DNA from: Verrucomicrobiia bacterium
GTDB lineage: Bacteria; Verrucomicrobiota; Verrucomicrobiia; Verrucomicrobiales; DEV007
Reading direction: 5' to 3'
DNA: 64,000 nucleotides
Assembly: GCA_030427505.1 (NCBI GenBank)
Contig: JAUICH010000029.1
Location: forward strand, 1-64,000
A program made the position numbers and the translations under genes. The notes under the pieces were generated by a model, which worked only from the letters and a program-made list of their open reading frames with translations, searched no databases and was not told the DNA's origin. Below, in pieces: positions 60,199-64,000 of this stretch (positions within the stretch are counted from its first letter, which is position 1; the number at the start of each line of letters is the position of its first letter).

Positions 60199-60244
60199 AG
60201 TGGCTATGCAAGTTGTGTTTCCGAGTCTACAGCCAGAATTGTGA

Positions 60245-61078
60245 TTAGGTGGCAATGCTTTCCCGGTTTTCTTCAAACTCTGTAATGGTCTTTCTGATAC
60301 TTGAGTACGGAACCACAATAGCAATCCCAGTGTTCACCCGCTCGATGGCGATCGAATCATCCGTAACTTCGAGAAGTTCGTCAATCGATGAAGCTTTCGT
60401 GTCAAAATGACCATGTATCAAACCTAGCAAAAAGAATATTGGACCACCTGTGGAATGTTTGATTTGTCCCCCGATAAATCTTGTAGTTCCGAGATTCAAA
60501 AAGACAGGAGATCCGCTCAATCCACCAATGGAGCGTGCTTCGATCAGATATGCATCGATTCCTCCGAAATCTTTCGTAACTATCTTGTCTTCAGTCATTG
60601 AAGCTAGATTCCCCACTCGAACGATTGGGATGTTTCTTTGGTCTCCATGATGGTGACGAAAAAGACCAGTAATGAAAACTTCATCGCCCAATGAAACTTC
60701 ATGGCTTTCAAGAATTTCTTCGGTCGCACACAGGTTGTAGGGGATTACTTGATGATCGAGAATGTCCGGAATTCCCATCGGGAGAACAGCTACATCAAGT
60801 GATGGATCGCTCTGAGAAGAGTACCAATTGTCTATTCTAGTTGCGACCCATCCGGCTTTTCCCTCGTTTGTGTTTGCCCGAATAAGAACTATTTCGAGGC
60901 CTTTACTCTTAATTCCATCAATAACGTGTTTTGCGGTAACCGAATAAACTGGATTGGCTGTACCGTCGGCATTTGGTTGCCCTATGAAGAATGCCGACCC
61001 ACCCAAATGAAATGAACCGTCGGCAATTTGATAACCGACAAAGGCAACACATTTTCGAATTTCGTTTGGAACTATCAC
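60245..61078 (-). CDS. Trypsin-like serine protease (S1 fold), low-GC
   Basis: A 277-residue protein with a plausible catalytic triad: His in S-V-T-A-K-H-V-I near residue 50, Asp in L-D-V-A-V-L-P near 96, and Ser in I-G-G-L-S-G-S-P-V near 190. No signal peptide is seen, so it may be cytoplasmic. The start is GTG 61078, just 15 bases after the lysS stop, placing it at the end of a lysS transcript. Its base composition is far more A/T-rich than every neighbour, which suggests recent transfer. Related trypsin-like proteins occur as stand-alone accessory genes and in some defence systems; no partner is visible here, so the role is open. Confidence 0.8.
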   Translation of the reverse strand: MIVPNEIRKCVAFVGYQIADGSFHLGGSAFFIGQPNADGTANPVYSVTAKHVIDGIKSKGLEIVLIRANTNEGKAGWVATRIDNWYSSQSDPSLDVAVLPMGIPDILDHQVIPYNLCATEEILESHEVSLGDEVFITGLFRHHHGDQRNIPIVRVGNLASMTEDKIVTKDFGGIDAYLIEARSIGGLSGSPVFLNLGTTRFIGGQIKHSTGGPIFFLLGLIHGHFDTKASSIDELLEVTDDSIAIERVNTGIAIVVPYSSIRKTITEFEENRESIAT

Positions 61079-61093
61079 CTTGAAAAAATTGAA

Positions 61094-62602
61094 TCACTCT
61101 TCCTTCCGCCGCAACTGCGGGAACAGCACCACGTCGCGGATCGATTCCGCGCCGGTGAGCATCATGATCAGGCGATCGATGCCGACGCCAATGCCGCCGG
61201 CAGGGGGCATGCCGTATTCCAGGGCTAAGAGGAAATCTTCGTCGATCTTTTGCGTCTCTTCGCCGGCCTGGTGTTCCAGGCGTTCGCGCTGGACGAGGGG
61301 ATCGTTCAGCTCGGAGTAACCGGGGCTGATTTCCACGCCGTTGATGATGAGTTCATACACATCCACCACGGCCTCGTTATCCGGGTTCTGCTTGGCCAGG
61401 GGGACCAGCTCCTTCGGCACGTGGGTGACGAAGCAGGGATCGAAAGTCTTTTCTTCCACCAGTTTTTCGAAGACCTGCTGAACCACTTCGTAGTCCTCCA
61501 TTTCGGGAGAAACCTCCACGCCCAGCTCGGCGCAGCGTTCGCGGCGGCCCTCGGGCGTCAGGTAAAAGAAGTCGTCCCCGCCCGCGCCGCGCACCAGGTC
61601 CACATAGGGGGTGCGCTTCCAGGGGCGGCTCAGGTTGATGGTACGGGTCACTTCGCCTTCCTCGTTCTTGTGCTCGATGAGCAGTCCGCCGCAAAACGTC
61701 TCCGCCAGGGAGCAGATCATTTCCTCCACCAGGTCGGCCATCTGCTCAAAGTCCGCGTAGGCCCAGTAGGCCTCCAGCATGGTGAACTCGGGATTGTGCC
61801 GGCGGCTGATGCCTTCGTTCCGGAAGTTCCGGTTCAGCTCGAACACCTTGGTAAAGCCGCCCACCAGCAGCCGCTTCAGGAACAGCTCGGGCGCGATGCG
61901 CAGGTAGAGGTCCATCCCCAGCGCGTTGTGGTGTGTCTGGAAGGGCTGCGCCGCCGCGCCGCCGGGCACGTCCTGCAGCATGGGCGTTTCCACCTCCAGG
62001 AAGCCGCGCTCCTGGAGAAAGGCGCGCATCGCGGCCACCATCTGGCTGCGCAGCTTGAAGACCTCCCGGCTCCGCTCGTTGGAAATGAGGTCCAGGTAAC
62101 GCTGCCGGTAGCGGATCTGCGGGTCGGTCACGCCGTGCCACTTGTCCGGCAGGGGCCGGAGGGATTTGGACAGCACGGTGATGGAAACGGCCTTCACCGT
62201 CGGCTCGCCCATGCGGGTGATGAAGGTCTCGCCCTCAATCCCGATCCAGTCGCCGATGTCGAGCTGCTTGAAGACCTCGAAAGTCTCCTCACCGACCGCT
62301 TTCTGGTTCAGGAAACACTGAATCTTTCCGTCCAGGTCCGCGATGTCGAAGAACTGGCTCTTGCCCATGTCCCGCAGCGCGACGATGCGGCCCGCCACGC
62401 GCACGGTTTTTTCTTCCTCAAAATTCGCCCGCAGCACGCCGGGCACGTGAGTCGTTTCGAACTTTCCGCCATAGGGGTTCACGCCCAGCTCGCGCAGCTT
62501 GTCCAGTTTCTCGCGCCGCACCTTGAGCAGTTGGCTTTCGCTCACTTCTTCCGGGGCGGATTCAGGCGCGGGCGCCTTGTTCTGGGGTGCGTTGTCGCTC
62601 AT
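61094..62602 (-). CDS. lysS: Lysyl-tRNA synthetase, class II
   Basis: A 502-residue class II aminoacyl-tRNA synthetase. The N-terminal OB-fold anticodon domain (about 60-170) has V-R-V-A-G-R-I and D-I-G-D-W-I-G. Motif 1 lies around F-L-E-V-E-T-P-M-L near 203, motif 2 is F-R-N-E-G-I-S-R-R-H-N-P-E-F-T near 265, and motif 3 is G-G-I-G-V-G-I-D-R-L near 475. The first 25 residues are a variable Pro/Ala/Glu-rich tail common in this enzyme. It is divergent from the metallophosphoesterase gene with a 30-54 base gap, depending on the start used there. Confidence 0.97.
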   Translation of the reverse strand: MSDNAPQNKAPAPESAPEEVSESQLLKVRREKLDKLRELGVNPYGGKFETTHVPGVLRANFEEEKTVRVAGRIVALRDMGKSQFFDIADLDGKIQCFLNQKAVGEETFEVFKQLDIGDWIGIEGETFITRMGEPTVKAVSITVLSKSLRPLPDKWHGVTDPQIRYRQRYLDLISNERSREVFKLRSQMVAAMRAFLQERGFLEVETPMLQDVPGGAAAQPFQTHHNALGMDLYLRIAPELFLKRLLVGGFTKVFELNRNFRNEGISRRHNPEFTMLEAYWAYADFEQMADLVEEMICSLAETFCGGLLIEHKNEEGEVTRTINLSRPWKRTPYVDLVRGAGGDDFFYLTPEGRRERCAELGVEVSPEMEDYEVVQQVFEKLVEEKTFDPCFVTHVPKELVPLAKQNPDNEAVVDVYELIINGVEISPGYSELNDPLVQRERLEHQAGEETQKIDEDFLLALEYGMPPAGGIGVGIDRLIMMLTGAESIRDVVLFPQLRRKEE

Positions 62603-62656
62603 TTTGGCTAGGCTATCAGGTAATGGAGGCCCATGGGGCCAGAAATCGGCAGTAGG

Positions 62657-63391
62657 ATGCGGGAAACCAACGAAAAATCAACCGCCACGACCGCGACCCC
62701 TTCCCCGGCGGGGGCAGACGGGAAGAAGGCGGCCCGCGCGGAAGTCGCCCCCGGCGTCTGGCTGGACGGGCGGCTGGCCCTGTATCACGAGACCGGCCGC
62801 TGGCTGGTGGTGTCCGACATTCATTACGGCTACGAAATTTCCCGCCGCGCCGCCGGAGGCCTGTTCCCCGCCTGGGGAATGCAGAGCATCGAGGACCGGC
62901 TGGAGGAACTCCTCACCGGCTACGCGCCGGACCACCTCATCATCACTGGCGACGTGATCGACAGCCACACCGCCACCGCCGAAGCCCTCCGCTGGCTCCA
63001 CGCCCTGGAGGACCGCTGCCAGGGCCGCCTGATCCTCGTCGCCGGAAACCACGACCGCGGCCGCGTCCGGCACGAGTTCGACTTTGTCTCGCACTACACC
63101 ACGCCGGAAGGCTACACCTTTCACCATGGGCATGAGGACCTGGAGGTAGACCTTCTCCCGAAGACCCACGCCATCGAAGTCGCCGGACACTTTCACCCGA
63201 GCGTTTCCTTCCACGACGGCGCCGGTCTCCGCCTACGCCTGCCCGCCCTCGTCCAGGAGGAGCGCCGCTGGATTCTCCCCGCCTTTTCCCCCTGGGCCGG
63301 CGGCGGTCCGTGGCGGAGGTCGAAGCAGGAAACGACCCGCCTCTGGGCCTGCTCGCCGCAAAGGGTGTTTCCGTGGGAAGAGGCCGAATAG
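62657..63391 (+). CDS. PdeM-like metallophosphoesterase
   Basis: 244 residues from ATG 62657; ATG 62633 would add eight. The calcineurin-type metal motifs are in order: S-D-I-H-Y-G-Y near residue 53, T-G-D-V-I-D-S near 95, A-G-N-H-D-R-G near 127, H-H-G-H near 154, and G-H-F-H-P-S near 176. The compact form with H-Y-G-Y-E and G-H-F-H-P-S is closest to the PdeM-like group, which includes ligase-associated DNA-repair nucleases. No ligase or helicase partner is visible here, so substrate assignment is open. The first 30 residues are Thr/Ala/Pro-rich and probably disordered. Confidence 0.85.
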   Translation: MRETNEKSTATTATPSPAGADGKKAARAEVAPGVWLDGRLALYHETGRWLVVSDIHYGYEISRRAAGGLFPAWGMQSIEDRLEELLTGYAPDHLIITGDVIDSHTATAEALRWLHALEDRCQGRLILVAGNHDRGRVRHEFDFVSHYTTPEGYTFHHGHEDLEVDLLPKTHAIEVAGHFHPSVSFHDGAGLRLRLPALVQEERRWILPAFSPWAGGGPWRRSKQETTRLWACSPQRVFPWEEAE

Positions 63392-63416
63392 ACCTAAAGG
63401 TTGCGTTCCGGTAAAA

Positions 63417-63603
63417 GGTGGAACGCGATCTCCGAGCGCGTTCACGAAAGCAGAGAAGCGCAACACACTCAGCCTGGTTTGGACATCAAACCGTCCAAAA
63501 CGTCGGCCGCCATCCTAAATCGTCCGCGTTTGGGCAAGTTGCCCGCCGCGATGAATCGGCAGTCGCGGCTCGCGAGTTGCCCGCCCGGAGGTCGAGGACC
63601 ACC
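63417..63603 (-). repeat. Dispersed hairpin-ended repeat, copy 3 (187 bp, inverted)
   Basis: Read on the minus strand it starts GGTGGTCCTCGACCTCCGGG and ends CTCGGAGATCGCGTTCCACC. The left hairpin is weaker than in the other copies, because one stem arm reads CGGGC. The remaining 187 bases to the next gene hold no feature I can support. Confidence 0.7.
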
Positions 63604-63790
63604 TGTCGCCGCGCCAGGCCGCGCCGCGTGAGGGTAGGAGCATCCGCCGGACTCGTCCTAAATTTCCCAACCGGTTTCGCTCGCCTCCTGGCGGAAATTT
63701 GTGAAAGTATGGGCGCGTTTTCTCAATAGATCGAACTCCCAGGTTCGCTCCCTTATCCGGACAGAAACCCGCATCGACTTCCTCTCTCCC

Positions 63791-64000
63791 ATGAAACATC
63801 GCCGTAACCCGTTTTCCCCGGACTCCTCCAGCCTGCCGGAATTTTCCGGCCTGTTTGCCCGGGCCTTCCGGCCCTCCTCCCGCCAGCGCATCACCTTGAC
63901 CGCGTTTGCCCTGCTGGGTTCCGTGGCCCTGGGCGGTGGCGAACTTCTGGGAAGCGAGAAAACCGCCTGGCCCGCGTGGCGCGGCGACATTCTCGGTTCG
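63791..64000 (+). CDS. Start of a probable exported PQQ-like beta-propeller protein (partial)
   Basis: Only the first 70 codons lie in the window. The N-terminus is polar and basic (M-K-H-R-R-N-P...). A hydrophobic stretch at about 37-50 (I-T-L-T-A-F-A-L-L-G-S-V-A-L-G-G) looks like a signal sequence or anchor. The mature part opens A-W-P-A-W-R-G-D-I-L-G-S, resembling the W-P-x-W-R-G-x-x-x-x-G opening of many PQQ-binding-like propeller proteins in this phylum. The call rests on that short motif, so it is tentative. No strong ribosome binding site is visible. Confidence 0.5.
   Translation, partial: MKHRRNPFSPDSSSLPEFSGLFARAFRPSSRQRITLTAFALLGSVALGGGELLGSEKTAWPAWRGDILGS

Noticed and set aside
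61250-62611. A plus-strand frame of 453 codons across lysS
   Set aside because: It is the antisense shadow of lysS.

Overview
The window looks like chromosomal DNA of a PVC-group bacterium, most likely Verrucomicrobiota. The reasons are a LEPR-XLL giant protein, a GC-rich genome with mostly weak ribosome binding sites, and short structured intergenic repeats of a kind I associate with these phyla. The taxonomic call is inferred from gene families and style, not from a marker phylogeny.

Region 1 (1-42441) is the most unusual. A reading frame of about 38.5 kb (3949-42441, about 12,800 residues) encodes a mosaic giant protein. It begins with a LEPR-XLL motif and an acidic linker, then a metallopeptidase-like domain whose zinc motif is degenerate (R-E-A-G-R). 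Next come seven tandem beta-helix units of about 200 residues, five Big_5-like Ig units, twelve CARDB units, a TIG-like segment, beta-propellers, nine cadherin/He_PIG-like units, an internal dockerin-like EF-hand pair and a very long RHS/YD shell with a canonical core. After the core come two hydrophobic segments, a helical domain, a second metallopeptidase domain with an intact HELGH motif, five PKD units and a novel C-terminus. Divergently transcribed from it are two genes: a GAF-HlyD membrane adaptor (1870-3777) and a PqqD-like/M50 site-2 protease/HlyD fusion (1835 leftward, truncated by the window edge). I propose that these two genes process and export the giant protein.

Region 2 (42703-50870) is a carbon-concentration and purine block. 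A LysR regulator is divergent from dabB-dabA, an energy-coupled CO2/bicarbonate accumulation system. A zinc-ribbon protein (DUF6671-like), purE and purK follow on the same strand. PurK consumes bicarbonate, which gives the arrangement metabolic sense. A 268-bp TA-flanked MITE lies between lysR and dabB, next to a dyad that could be the LysR operator.

Region 3 (50871-64000) holds ordinary housekeeping genes broken up by debris and repeats. It contains a decayed Ig-domain pseudogene, tRNA-Lys(CTT), rdgB, a small membrane protein, leuS, an unknown membrane protein, alr, two genes that together correspond to the two halves of vertebrate D-glutamate cyclase, a low-GC trypsin-like protease, lysS, a metallophosphoesterase, and the start of a probable PQQ-like beta-propeller protein. 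Three copies of a 156-194 bp repeat with imperfect terminal inverted repeats and hairpins at both ends lie between these genes.
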